Below, piece after piece: positions 9,033-16,500 of a stretch of DNA of 64,000 nt. Made by a program: the position numbers and the translations under genes. The stretch is from an uncultured Bacilli bacterium (lineage in GTDB: Bacteria > Bacillota_I > Bacilli_A > RF39 > UBA660). The stretch lies in contig CAKOLB010000001.1 in assembly GCA_934096125.1 (NCBI GenBank), positions 62,001 to 126,000 on the forward strand, in the 5' to 3' direction. Positions within the stretch are counted from its first letter, which is position 1, and each line of letters begins with the position of its first letter. The notes under the pieces are model-generated. The model was not told the DNA's origin and did no database searches. It saw only the letters and a program-made list of their open reading frames with translations.

Positions 9033-9072
9033 AAGAAAAAAACATCTAAGAATTAAATTCCTAAATGTTTTA
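9033..9072 (-). terminator. Terminator of the GATase gene
   Basis: On the minus strand AAACATTTAGGAATT pairs (two mismatches or wobbles) with AATTCTTAGATGTTT and runs into a T tract. It overlaps the stop codon of the 9070-9696 gene. Confidence 0.75.
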
Positions 9073-9696
9073 TAAAAGAGAAATAAAGTATCGAAATAGC
9101 ATATCACTTTCTTTAGTCATCATATCTTCCGGATGCCACTGAACACCAACAATAAACTTTTTATTTTTAACTCTAATAGCTTCAATTACATTATCTTCAC
9201 TTAATGCTTCCACTGTAAAAAAATCGGCCGGATGAATAGCTTGATTATGTCTGCTATTGACCATTAACTCACTAGTTGCAAAAATCTTTTTTAAAATGCC
9301 ATCAGAAAACTTAACCTTATGAACAAACTCACTGGTTTTATTCATATGTAAGCTATTAGGTAAATCATAGCATTTATCACTTTCTTTACTTCCTACAAAA
9401 TTTTCTAAATTTCCAATAGCTTGCATTCCCGCGCAAATACCAAGAAGTGGTAAGTCATTAGAAATAGCATATTTTATAACTATTTCATCTACTTCATGAA
9501 ATGCATTTCCTCCAGGAATAATAAAACCATCGCAAAGCTTTAATATCTTGAATAAACAATCATTATTTATGCAAGGAATTATAATTGCGCTGCCCCCATT
9601 ATTCTTTATTTTATCAAGCAAACTTTGGGGCACTTTTTCAATATTCTCCCCACTATCTCCTTTAATAATTCTTGTTGTAATACCAATTAATTTCAT
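9070..9696 (-). CDS. Class I glutamine amidotransferase, gamma-glutamyl-GABA hydrolase (peptidase C26) family
   Basis: Predicted to hydrolyse gamma-glutamyl amide bonds. 208 residues, slightly shorter than PuuD. Seen: FIIPGGNAFHEV, the nucleophile elbow LLGICAGMQ with the cysteine near residue 93, NSRHNQAIHP, and the His-Glu pair in GVQWHPEDM near residue 187. GGAGG lies before the start. No putrescine genes are near, so the substrate is open. It is divergent from the small basic gene at 9777. Confidence 0.9.
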   Translation of the reverse strand: MKLIGITTRIIKGDSGENIEKVPQSLLDKIKNNGGSAIIIPCINNDCLFKILKLCDGFIIPGGNAFHEVDEIVIKYAISNDLPLLGICAGMQAIGNLENFVGSKESDKCYDLPNSLHMNKTSEFVHKVKFSDGILKKIFATSELMVNSRHNQAIHPADFFTVEALSEDNVIEAIRVKNKKFIVGVQWHPEDMMTKESDMLFRYFISLL

Positions 9697-9776
9697 AAAT
9701 CCTCCTAAATATTTCCATAAATTATATGAGTAGTTTTTTAATTTTTATCCATAATAATAGTGGGAGGTAATTGTAA

Positions 9777-9893
9777 ATGAGCAAATCAAAAGAAAGTGCT
9801 AGAAATAAAGCAAAAGATTCTGCAAGATCACAAAGTACTGCAAGATCTAATTCTAAAGCACGTAATAACGCTCGCAATGAAAATTGTAATTAG
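9777..9893 (+). CDS. Small basic Ser/Ala/Arg/Asn-rich protein (38 residues)
   Basis: The frame starts at an ATG ten bases after GGGAGGT and reads MSKSKESARNKAKDSARS, then more of the same, ending NARNENCN. It is built from repeats of S/N-A-R with no hydrophobic core, so it is probably disordered, perhaps nucleic-acid binding. Its stop codon overlaps the stop of the convergent xer gene. A perfect hairpin plus T-run on the plus strand follows at 9911, inside the end of xer, which is strong evidence for a genuine transcript. No family recognised; small spore or DNA-binding proteins have similar composition. Confidence 0.7.
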   Translation: MSKSKESARNKAKDSARSQSTARSNSKARNNARNENCN

Positions 9894-10783
9894 TTTCCAA
9901 GATGAGCATGAGGATGATTGTTATAATCATCTTCTATTTTTTTATTGCTTAAATGAGAGTATATTTCTGTGGTTTCTAAATTTTCATGCCCAAGCAACTC
10001 TTGAATAACCCTTAAGTCAGCGCCATTATTTAAAAGATGGGTTGCAAATGAGTGTCTTAAAGTATGGGGAGAAATCTCTTTTTTTATGCCTGCTTTATCT
10101 GCAAATTTCTTCAGTATCTTAAAAAAACCTTGTCTACTAATTCTTCCCCCACTTTTATTCAAAAAAACATAATCTGTATTATCTTTAATCAAAAACGGCC
10201 GATAATCATATATGTAAAGCTTTAAATATTTAAGCGCGGTATCAGCAAGAGGTACTATTCGGTCTTTCTTTCCCTTCCCAGTAACTCTTATAACGCACTC
10301 ATCAAAATCTACTTGATTAAGCCTTAAATTAATAAGTTCACTAATTCTCGCCCCAGTTGCATATAAAACTTCCAACATCGCTTTATTTCGGTAATCTATA
10401 GGTTTTCCAAGCTTTATATCAAAAAGCTTATCTATTTCCTCCATAGTTAAGTATACGGGTAGTTTACGAGCAAGCTTAGGACTTTTAACTCCATCACAAG
10501 GATTGCTATCAATATCTCCCATAAATATCAAATATTTATAAAAAGAATTAAGAACAGTCTGATAATGAGCTTTGGTCCGAGCAGTTAAATTAAAACTAGC
10601 AAGAAATGGTCTTATTTCTTCTCCAGTAACATCAATCAAGGGCTTTTTAAAATAATTACTAGCAACTTTTAAATTTTCTCCATAAGATGCTACTGTATTT
10701 TCTGAAACTCTTCTTTCATACTTTAAATACTCCAAATAATTTTTTATATTTTTATCATTTGTACTATTTATAATATCTGACAA
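9890..10783 (-). CDS. Tyrosine recombinase of the XerC/XerD type
   Basis: Site-specific recombinase, probably resolving chromosome dimers. 297 residues, the standard Xer length. N-terminal SAM-like core-binding domain (residues 10-95) starts at NYLEYLKYERRVSENT. The catalytic domain shows the full set: Arg in ATGARISEL, Lys in GKGKKDR, HTLRHSFATHLL (His and Arg), LGHENLETTEIYSH with His and the nucleophile Tyr. The gene is single and not beside an integrated element, which fits a housekeeping Xer better than an integrase. It is not possible here to choose between XerC and XerD. Confidence 0.93.
   Translation of the reverse strand: MSDIINSTNDKNIKNYLEYLKYERRVSENTVASYGENLKVASNYFKKPLIDVTGEEIRPFLASFNLTARTKAHYQTVLNSFYKYLIFMGDIDSNPCDGVKSPKLARKLPVYLTMEEIDKLFDIKLGKPIDYRNKAMLEVLYATGARISELINLRLNQVDFDECVIRVTGKGKKDRIVPLADTALKYLKLYIYDYRPFLIKDNTDYVFLNKSGGRISRQGFFKILKKFADKAGIKKEISPHTLRHSFATHLLNNGADLRVIQELLGHENLETTEIYSHLSNKKIEDDYNNHPHAHLGN
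9911..9947 (+). terminator. Plus-strand terminator inside the 3' end of xer
   Basis: AGGATGATT, loop GTTAT, AATCATCTT, then CTATTTTTTT. It ends the small gene at 9777 and is embedded in the last codons of the convergent recombinase. Confidence 0.8.
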
Positions 10784-10852
10784 TTTACCACCTCACTTAC
10801 ATTCATTATATCTCTTTTTTTCGAAATATGCTATAATGAAAGGGTGATTGAA

Positions 10853-12052
10853 ATGGAAATATTAGCAGATAAATTAAGACCCAAAAAATTAAGTGACATA
10901 ATTGGCCAAGAACATTTAATTGGAGATAATAAAATACTATCAAATTTAGTTAAAAATAAGAAAGTTTTTTCGATGATTCTTTATGGAAAACCTGGAACCG
11001 GCAAAACAAGTATTGCTACAGCCATCGTTGAAGAACTAAATCTTAGACACCGTTTTCTAAATGCTACAGTAAATAACAAAAGTGACTTTGATATTGTCAT
11101 TGAAGAAGCCAAAATGTACGGAGAACTTGTCGTAATAATCGATGAAATTCATCGGATGAACAAAGATAAACAAGATTTACTTTTACCATTCATCGAAAAT
11201 GGTACAATTATTTTAATTGGTATGACTACATCTAATCCTTATCATAAGATAAATCCAGCTATTCGTAGTAGATGTCAAATATTTGAGCTTTATGAACTTA
11301 GTAAAGAAAGTATTATAAAAGGTTTACAAAACTCTGTAGCCACTCTACCAAAAATTAATATTCAAGAAGAAGCTTTAGATTATATAGCAAACCTTGCTAG
11401 TGGTGATATGCGTTATGCCTTAAATCTTTTGGAAGTTGCTTATTATGCCAGTTCAAATAAAAATATCACTATAGAAGATATTAAAAAAATAAGTAACAAG
11501 CCTGCTTTTTTCCACGATGCTAGTGAAGACGGCCACTATGATGTTTTAAGTGCTCTTCAAAAATCTATCCGTGGAAGTGATGTAGATGCATCCCTCCACT
11601 ATTTAGCTAGGCTCATCGAAGCAGGAGATTTAGATAGTATTCATCGCCGTTTGAGTGTTATTGCCTATGAAGATATAGGCCTTGCTAATCCCGGAATTGG
11701 TCCAAGAGTTATGGCTGCAATTAGTGCATCAGACTTGGTGGGACTTCCCGAGGCTCGCATCCCCTTAGGAGAAATAGTCGTCGAAATGGCTTTATCTCCC
11801 AAAAGTAATTCTACTCATATTGCTTTAGATTTAGCTTTAAACGATATTCGCAAAGGTAATACAGGTAATGTCCCAAACAATATTAAAACAAACAGTAAAG
11901 ATTATATCTATCCCCATGATTATCCAAATGACTGGGTTAAACAAAACTATATGCCTAAAAATCTTATTGGGAAAAAATACTATATCCCTAAAAATAATAA
12001 AATTGAACAAAATTTAAATAAATTACATCAAGAAATGAGGAATGGAAAATGA
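10853..12052 (+). CDS. rarA: Replication-associated recombination protein A (RarA/MgsA)
   Basis: AAA+ ATPase acting at stalled replication forks. 399 residues from the ATG that follows AGGGTGATT; a GTG nine bases upstream lies inside that ribosome site and is rejected. Seen: LRPKKLSDIIGQEHL, Walker A YGKPGTGKTS near residue 45, Walker B VVIIDEIHRMNK, the sensor-1 like TTSNPY, IRSRCQIFEL, and the C-terminal RarA-specific domain with HDASEDGHYDVLSALQKSIR, DVDASLHYLARL and AYEDIGLANP. It overlaps gpsA by four bases. In B. subtilis its orthologue (yrvN) is next to tcdA (yrvM) and the 6S RNA, as it nearly is here. Confidence 0.96.
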   Translation: MEILADKLRPKKLSDIIGQEHLIGDNKILSNLVKNKKVFSMILYGKPGTGKTSIATAIVEELNLRHRFLNATVNNKSDFDIVIEEAKMYGELVVIIDEIHRMNKDKQDLLLPFIENGTIILIGMTTSNPYHKINPAIRSRCQIFELYELSKESIIKGLQNSVATLPKINIQEEALDYIANLASGDMRYALNLLEVAYYASSNKNITIEDIKKISNKPAFFHDASEDGHYDVLSALQKSIRGSDVDASLHYLARLIEAGDLDSIHRRLSVIAYEDIGLANPGIGPRVMAAISASDLVGLPEARIPLGEIVVEMALSPKSNSTHIALDLALNDIRKGNTGNVPNNIKTNSKDYIYPHDYPNDWVKQNYMPKNLIGKKYYIPKNNKIEQNLNKLHQEMRNGK

Positions 12053-13020
12053 AAATAAGTGTTATTGGTCTTGGAATTTATAGTTTAGCAATCAGTAAAA
12101 TGCTCGCTAAAAATAAAAATGAAATTATGATTTGGACCGAAAGTAAAGAAAAAGCTGATGAATACAAAAAGACTAAACAAATTAAATCTATCTATGATAC
12201 TGATTTACCTAAAAATATCAAAATAAGTGCTGACTTAGAAAAAGTATTAAAGGACACTGATATCATATATATTATAACTGCCAGCAAATATGTTCATAGT
12301 GTTGTTAAAAATATCGAACCATTATATAAAAGAGGAACACCAATATGCATTGCTTCCAAAGGTATTGAAGAAACAAGGCAAGAAACATTATCAAAAGTTA
12401 TTTTTGAAACGCTTTGGACACCTCATATTGCTGTTATCTCCGGGCCAACATTTGCAGTAGATATTTTAAATGATGAGCCAGTTGCCCTAGCCTTAGCTTC
12501 TAAATCTGCCAAAGCTCGCAACACAGTCATTCAAACACTTGCAAACGATAAACTAAAACTACGCCCTAACAAAGATTTGATTGGTGTTGAATTATGTGGT
12601 TCCATCAAAAATGTGATTGCTATAGCCGCAGGAATTCTTAAAGGTCTTGGATACAGCGAATCCACCCATGCATTTTTGATAAATGAATCACTACATGATA
12701 TCAAAGACATAATCTACTATTTAGGAGGAAAACCAAAAACCATTCTTTCTTTCGCAGGTATTGGGGATTTAATGCTAACTTGCACTAGTCCTAAAAGCCG
12801 TAATTTCAGTTTTGGCTACCTTATCGGAAGCACTAAAGATCCCACAAAAATAAAAGAATATCTTACCCATAACACAGTAGAAGGTTATTACACTTTAGAT
12901 ACACTATACCAAATGTTAAGAGCAAAAGGCATTGATATAGAATTAATTACAACAATTTATAACATAGTCTATAACAATGAAGACCCTAACATTTTACCAA
13001 AATTTCTAATAGAAAAATAA
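12049..13020 (+). CDS. gpsA: Glycerol-3-phosphate dehydrogenase [NAD(P)+]
   Basis: Makes sn-glycerol 3-phosphate from dihydroxyacetone phosphate for membrane lipids. 323 residues. Rossmann motif VIGLGIYSLAI at the N-terminus, ASKGIEE, the GPTFAVDI motif, the catalytic Lys in CGSIKNVIAIAAGI, and GIGDLMLTCTSPKSRNFSFG. The usual glycine-rich GxGxxG has one substitution (GLGIYS for GxGxWG), still consistent with the family. It starts by an ATGA overlap with rarA, so the two are translationally coupled, and ends at a strong terminator. Confidence 0.95.
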   Translation: MKISVIGLGIYSLAISKMLAKNKNEIMIWTESKEKADEYKKTKQIKSIYDTDLPKNIKISADLEKVLKDTDIIYIITASKYVHSVVKNIEPLYKRGTPICIASKGIEETRQETLSKVIFETLWTPHIAVISGPTFAVDILNDEPVALALASKSAKARNTVIQTLANDKLKLRPNKDLIGVELCGSIKNVIAIAAGILKGLGYSESTHAFLINESLHDIKDIIYYLGGKPKTILSFAGIGDLMLTCTSPKSRNFSFGYLIGSTKDPTKIKEYLTHNTVEGYYTLDTLYQMLRAKGIDIELITTIYNIVYNNEDPNILPKFLIEK

Positions 13021-13041
13021 ACGTTTCAAATCAAACGTTTA
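13011..13041. terminator. Bidirectional terminator between gpsA and the convergent gene
   Basis: AAATAAACGTTT, loop CAAATC, AAACGTTTATTT, with T-runs in both directions. Confidence 0.88.
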
Positions 13042-13626
13042 TTTTTTTAAAATCTTTATCAAAGGTACATCAACCTCAAAATCTTTACTTACCTCATTAT
13101 ATATTTTCTTCATTTTTCCATATGAAATATTATCAAGCGAATTAATTGAAGCATTATATTTCTCTTGTAAATACCCATAAATATCCATCCTCTTGCCAAA
13201 GTACTCACAAATAGAAATAAAAAGATTATACTTTTTTATATCAAATAGTTGCAATGTAGCTGCAGCAACATTAATTGAAGTATTAGTTAAAAAGAACATC
13301 AAAAGTGCCGACAATCCTACGCAAACAGCTTGGCCTCTACCATCCAACCGCATAGCAATTACAGCAAAATTAAAAGATGCAAAACTTAAAAAAAAGCTTT
13401 TTTTCAAATTTACAAAAAACTTATCTAAGATGTTTTCTATATACTCATTACAATTTCGTATCTTTGCCTGCTCCCAAAGTATCTTTAAAAGAAGTTTTTC
13501 ATCTTCCTCATCATAAGCAATTATTCTCTTATCCCCACTTAAAAATCTAACAATTATTTTTCCATTTTTAACATTAAAAGATGAAATTACCTTTTTAGCA
13601 TTTTTACCAATTAGTTCATATTTCAT
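13039..13626 (-). CDS. Membrane protein of unknown function
   Basis: 195 residues. N-terminal 70 residues look like a small beta-rich cytosolic domain (VKNGKIIVRFLSGDKRIIAY), followed by two hydrophobic helices at about residues 75-115 with a short polar turn (RLDGRGQ), then a helical C-terminus. It lies 23 bases downstream of tcdA on the same strand, so the two may form an operon. No family recognised. Confidence 0.65.
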   Translation of the reverse strand: MKYELIGKNAKKVISSFNVKNGKIIVRFLSGDKRIIAYDEEDEKLLLKILWEQAKIRNCNEYIENILDKFFVNLKKSFFLSFASFNFAVIAMRLDGRGQAVCVGLSALLMFFLTNTSINVAAATLQLFDIKKYNLFISICEYFGKRMDIYGYLQEKYNASINSLDNISYGKMKKIYNEVSKDFEVDVPLIKILKK

Positions 13627-13649
13627 ATAGTTTCTCTCCCAAAATATAT

Positions 13650-14315
13650 CTATTTAATTAGTTTATCAAAAACATAATAAGCAATCATTAACCCAGCTGT
13701 ACTTGGTACAAAAATACTTGAAGCAATTACATTATCCTTACTTAAAGGTTCTTCTTTACTATAAACAACAGGAATATTTAAATCAAGCGCTCTTTTACGC
13801 ATCTCATATCTAAACTTTTTAGCCAAAGGATCATTAATCGTCTTATTAAGCGTTGTAATAACAACATTTTGAGGATTTAATCTCTTCCCTGTCCCAAGTG
13901 CACAAATTATTGGAATATTTTTACCATGAGCATATTTCACAAGAGCTAGCTTCGCTTTAATATCATCGCAGGCATCAATGATAAAGGAAACATTTCCAAT
14001 TAATTTAACAGTATCTTCATCAATTTTTACAGTATAAGCATCTACTATTATTTTTTCATTTAACTTTTTAGTCTTCTCTACAGCTTCCAAAGCTTTAAAA
14101 TTACCTATATTATTATTATTTGATAATATTTGCCTATTTAAATTACTTTCCTCAAATACATCATTATCAAATACTTTAAAATGACTAACACCACTTCTAA
14201 CCAAAGCTTCAAAAACAGTGCCACCAACACCCCCTAAGCCAATAATAGCAACACTTTTATTTTCTAATTTAGCAAATTTTTCTTCTCCAATTAATTTTAT
14301 CAATCTATCATACAT
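13650..14315 (-). CDS. tcdA: tRNA threonylcarbamoyladenosine dehydratase (TcdA/CsdL, ThiF/E1-like)
   Basis: Converts t6A37 in tRNA to its cyclic form using ATP. 221 residues, a little shorter than E. coli TcdA. Seen: the adenylate-binding GLGGVGGTVFEALVRSGV near residue 25, FDNDVFEESNLNRQI, and the acidic VSFIIDACDDIKAK. GGAGAG precedes the start. It lies 17 bases after the 3' end of the 6S RNA and close to rarA, matching the bsrA-yrvM-yrvN order of B. subtilis; that synteny supports both assignments. Confidence 0.93.
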   Translation of the reverse strand: MYDRLIKLIGEEKFAKLENKSVAIIGLGGVGGTVFEALVRSGVSHFKVFDNDVFEESNLNRQILSNNNNIGNFKALEAVEKTKKLNEKIIVDAYTVKIDEDTVKLIGNVSFIIDACDDIKAKLALVKYAHGKNIPIICALGTGKRLNPQNVVITTLNKTINDPLAKKFRYEMRKRALDLNIPVVYSKEEPLSKDNVIASSIFVPSTAGLMIAYYVFDKLIK

Positions 14316-14331
14316 AAAATCTCTCCATAAT

Positions 14332-14507
14332 AAAACCCAGTAGATAGTGGTACTTGATAAAAACCCGCTCTCGCGAGGTGGGCATCACATAGACTACTTT
14401 AGGATCCTTACATACTTAATGAGTAAGTCTTCTACACCATAATCTAATTAGATTCCCGTATTATCTAGTTAGTCGGTTTTATAAAGGCGACCACTTATCT
14501 ACTAGGT
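14332..14507 (-). ncRNA. ssrS: 6S RNA (regulator of RNA polymerase)
   Basis: A roughly 176-nt RNA that mimics an open promoter and binds the housekeeping RNA polymerase holoenzyme. The ends form a long closing stem: 5' CCTAGTAGATA, a single bulged A, GTGGT pair with 3' ACCACTATCTACTGGG (11 plus 5 base pairs). Inside are a large bubble and a long imperfect hairpin. The 3' side is followed by TTTT. A strong promoter sits just upstream. The location directly before tcdA is that of B. subtilis 6S-1. The exact ends are estimates. Confidence 0.87.
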
Positions 14508-14513
14508 ACTTAA

Positions 14514-14542
14514 ATTATATCAAATAAACTACTACTAATCAA
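14514..14542 (-). promoter_or_regulatory. Promoter of 6S RNA
   Basis: TTGATT (14542-14537), 17 bases, TATAAT (14519-14514) on the minus strand. Transcription would start near 14507. The -35 box overlaps the stop codon of the upstream cell-wall hydrolase gene. Confidence 0.85.
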
Positions 14543-15357
14543 GATATTTTCATTCCAATTAATTTTTCTGCCGTTATATCTTCATTGTAAACAGCATAGC
14601 TGCTAGCAGCGTTAGTAACATTAGTAACCCATGCTGGTTTAGCAACCTTTACCCCATTTTCATTAACCGTTGGATTAAAAACACCTCCAATTAACGCTAT
14701 TGTATTAAGCCCTTTAGCATAATAGCCATCATTTAAAGTTTTAATAAATTTATATACCCCATACTCTATATTTTTGTATCTTATTAATCCTCCACTTGAC
14801 ATACCACCATAAATATTGTTTCTATTTAACATCCCTTGAGCTGTAAATGTCGATTCTACTGAAGCAATTCCTGCAGCAATACTAAAATCAACATCAGAAT
14901 ATATATTACAAAAATATTTAATTAATGCAACAATATAGTCTTTCCCATCAGTACATGGCTTATGAGTTGTACCAAATAATCCTTTATCATTTGCTTCCAA
15001 AGTACTTAGATAATTAACTAAATCTCTATCAAAATTATCAGTATTAAGTATATTCCCACTTGCAAAGTCCTTTTCTAATAAAAACATGAGCAAACTTTTA
15101 TCTATTTCAAATGTATTTGCTAGAAAAGTTATTGAACTATCTTTTTCTACCAAAAACCTTTTAACTGCATCTTCAGTAGTTGCCTGAGGACTTTCATTTT
15201 GCGTCTCAAGTGGCTTTACTGCAGCTACAAACACACCTTCTTCCGCGCCATAATAATCATCATATTTTCGTAAAAAAAGCAAAAGCGAAACAATAACCAT
15301 AAGTCCCAATAATACCAATAAGATCCCCTTTTTATTGTTCTGCAAATAATCTATCAT
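14539..15357 (-). CDS. Membrane-anchored glucosaminidase-like cell-wall hydrolase
   Basis: Predicted to cleave glycan strands of peptidoglycan outside the membrane. 272 residues from the ATG at 15357 (AAAGGAAGAG upstream); an earlier ATG at 15381 lacks a ribosome site. A hydrophobic anchor follows the first basic residues, then a linker and, from about residue 130, a lysozyme-like domain: SIAAGIASVESTF holds the likely catalytic Glu, followed by NNIYGGMSSGG and the aromatic-rich YGVYKFIKTLNDGYY, as in LytG/FlgJ-type N-acetylglucosaminidases. The C-terminal PAWVTNVTNAASSY fits the same fold. Stands alone before the 6S RNA. Confidence 0.75.
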   Translation of the reverse strand: MIDYLQNNKKGILLVLLGLMVIVSLLLFLRKYDDYYGAEEGVFVAAVKPLETQNESPQATTEDAVKRFLVEKDSSITFLANTFEIDKSLLMFLLEKDFASGNILNTDNFDRDLVNYLSTLEANDKGLFGTTHKPCTDGKDYIVALIKYFCNIYSDVDFSIAAGIASVESTFTAQGMLNRNNIYGGMSSGGLIRYKNIEYGVYKFIKTLNDGYYAKGLNTIALIGGVFNPTVNENGVKVAKPAWVTNVTNAASSYAVYNEDITAEKLIGMKIS

Positions 15358-15490
15358 ATATTTTATTACTCTTCCTTTCATTGAAGTACAAAAAAATTAT
15401 ACCATACATTATATTATTATGTAAATATAATGCACAGTATAATTAATGATGTCTTTCTTTCGAAAAGAAAAAAATCTAAAATATATTTAA

Positions 15491-15925
15491 TTATCTTGTA
15501 TTATTATTTTTAGTTTTCTTAAGCACCAAAGTATTAGTTTCATCTTTAGAAGCTAAATAATTCACACAATTCATCAAAAACACTGTTAAATTATTATTAA
15601 ATAATTTTTTCTCAAGACTCATATCTTTTTTATTTAAAAATCTATTATTCATGCTACTTTCAATTCTCTTCAAAAAAGATTTAATTCCCATATCATTATT
15701 ATTTCTTGCAACATCTTTATAAAATTGCGAATAGTTATTTAAAAGAAAAGTATATAAGGTATCAATATCCTTTTCAGTAGTACACATACTTAAGCTATAA
15801 TATAAAGCCAAAATAGTTTCTGCCAAATACATAGTTCCATAATTATCAAAATCAAACCCCAACTCTCTAAGCAACTCTTTAACTTCTGTATAAATAACAT
15901 CTTCATTTATATTACTCAAAATCAT
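15491..15925 (-). CDS. Helical protein, possible Spo0A C-terminal-domain relative
   Basis: 144 residues, all helical, no membrane segment. LRELGFDFDNYGTMYLAETI followed by a second helix pair and SFLKRIESSM resembles the order of the Spo0A DNA-binding domain (iG..ah..Gy.YLreAi, then a vErAIR helix), but without the conserved arginines that contact DNA. I regard this as a weak family resemblance only. No receiver domain precedes it. Basic, Asn-rich tail. Function unknown. Confidence 0.55.
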   Translation of the reverse strand: MILSNINEDVIYTEVKELLRELGFDFDNYGTMYLAETILALYYSLSMCTTEKDIDTLYTFLLNNYSQFYKDVARNNNDMGIKSFLKRIESSMNNRFLNKKDMSLEKKLFNNNLTVFLMNCVNYLASKDETNTLVLKKTKNNNTR

Positions 15926-16044
15926 CCCAACTTTCTTTTTTTATTTACAACTCACACAAAAAGCACAGAAAATCTGTACCTAATCAAGGTTATCATAAAT
16001 TAATATTTTGTCAAGAGACAAATATTACAAACATAAGATTACTT

Positions 16045-16366
16045 TTATCCTCTAGTCATTCTTTCTAGCTGTTTCCAACTAACATTATCAGAATTGGTGT
16101 GATATTGATGACCTAGTTTTATTGAAAGATATCTCTCATAATCATTTGCTGATATTCTGTTATATAGTTTTTTTCCAAATCACACAATTATAAAATCAAG
16201 ACGTTTTTATTTTCTAATACGGATAAAAAAGTATGAACTCAAAACATAGTTTTATTACTATCTTTTAAAAATTAGATGTTGACTTTCTTGTTGTTGGACG
16301 TTTTTTTAATTGCATATCATCGTATTGCCAAAATAATTGAGCTATAATTGCATCATAAGAATTCCT
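16045..16366 (-). pseudogene. Decayed protein-coding gene (unidentified)
   Basis: The 575-bp gap 15926-16500 has no intact gene, but the minus strand reads protein-like pieces in shifting frames. The first is YDAIIAQLFWQYDD and MQLKKRPTTRKST (about 16277-16366). A middle piece has an internal stop (VHTFLSVLENKN). The last is LYNRISANDYERYLS, LGHQYHTNSD and VSWKQLERMTRG ending at TAA (16045-16047). Stops and frameshifts separate them, so this is a remnant. I do not recognise the family; a mobile-element or DNA-binding protein is only a guess. Confidence 0.5.
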
Positions 16367-16500
16367 TCATAAGACGCTAAATACCTCTTTCTATAACTAG
16401 TTTATCATTTGTTTTCAATTTATCAATTATTTTACAGTATTTTATTACAAAAACTACATTTTTTCTTGTATTTTTTATATTTTTTTACAAAATCAAAAAA

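Noticed and set aside
9890..10783. Xer gene as a phage or island integrase
   Set aside because: Standard Xer length, no flanking att-like repeats or phage genes.
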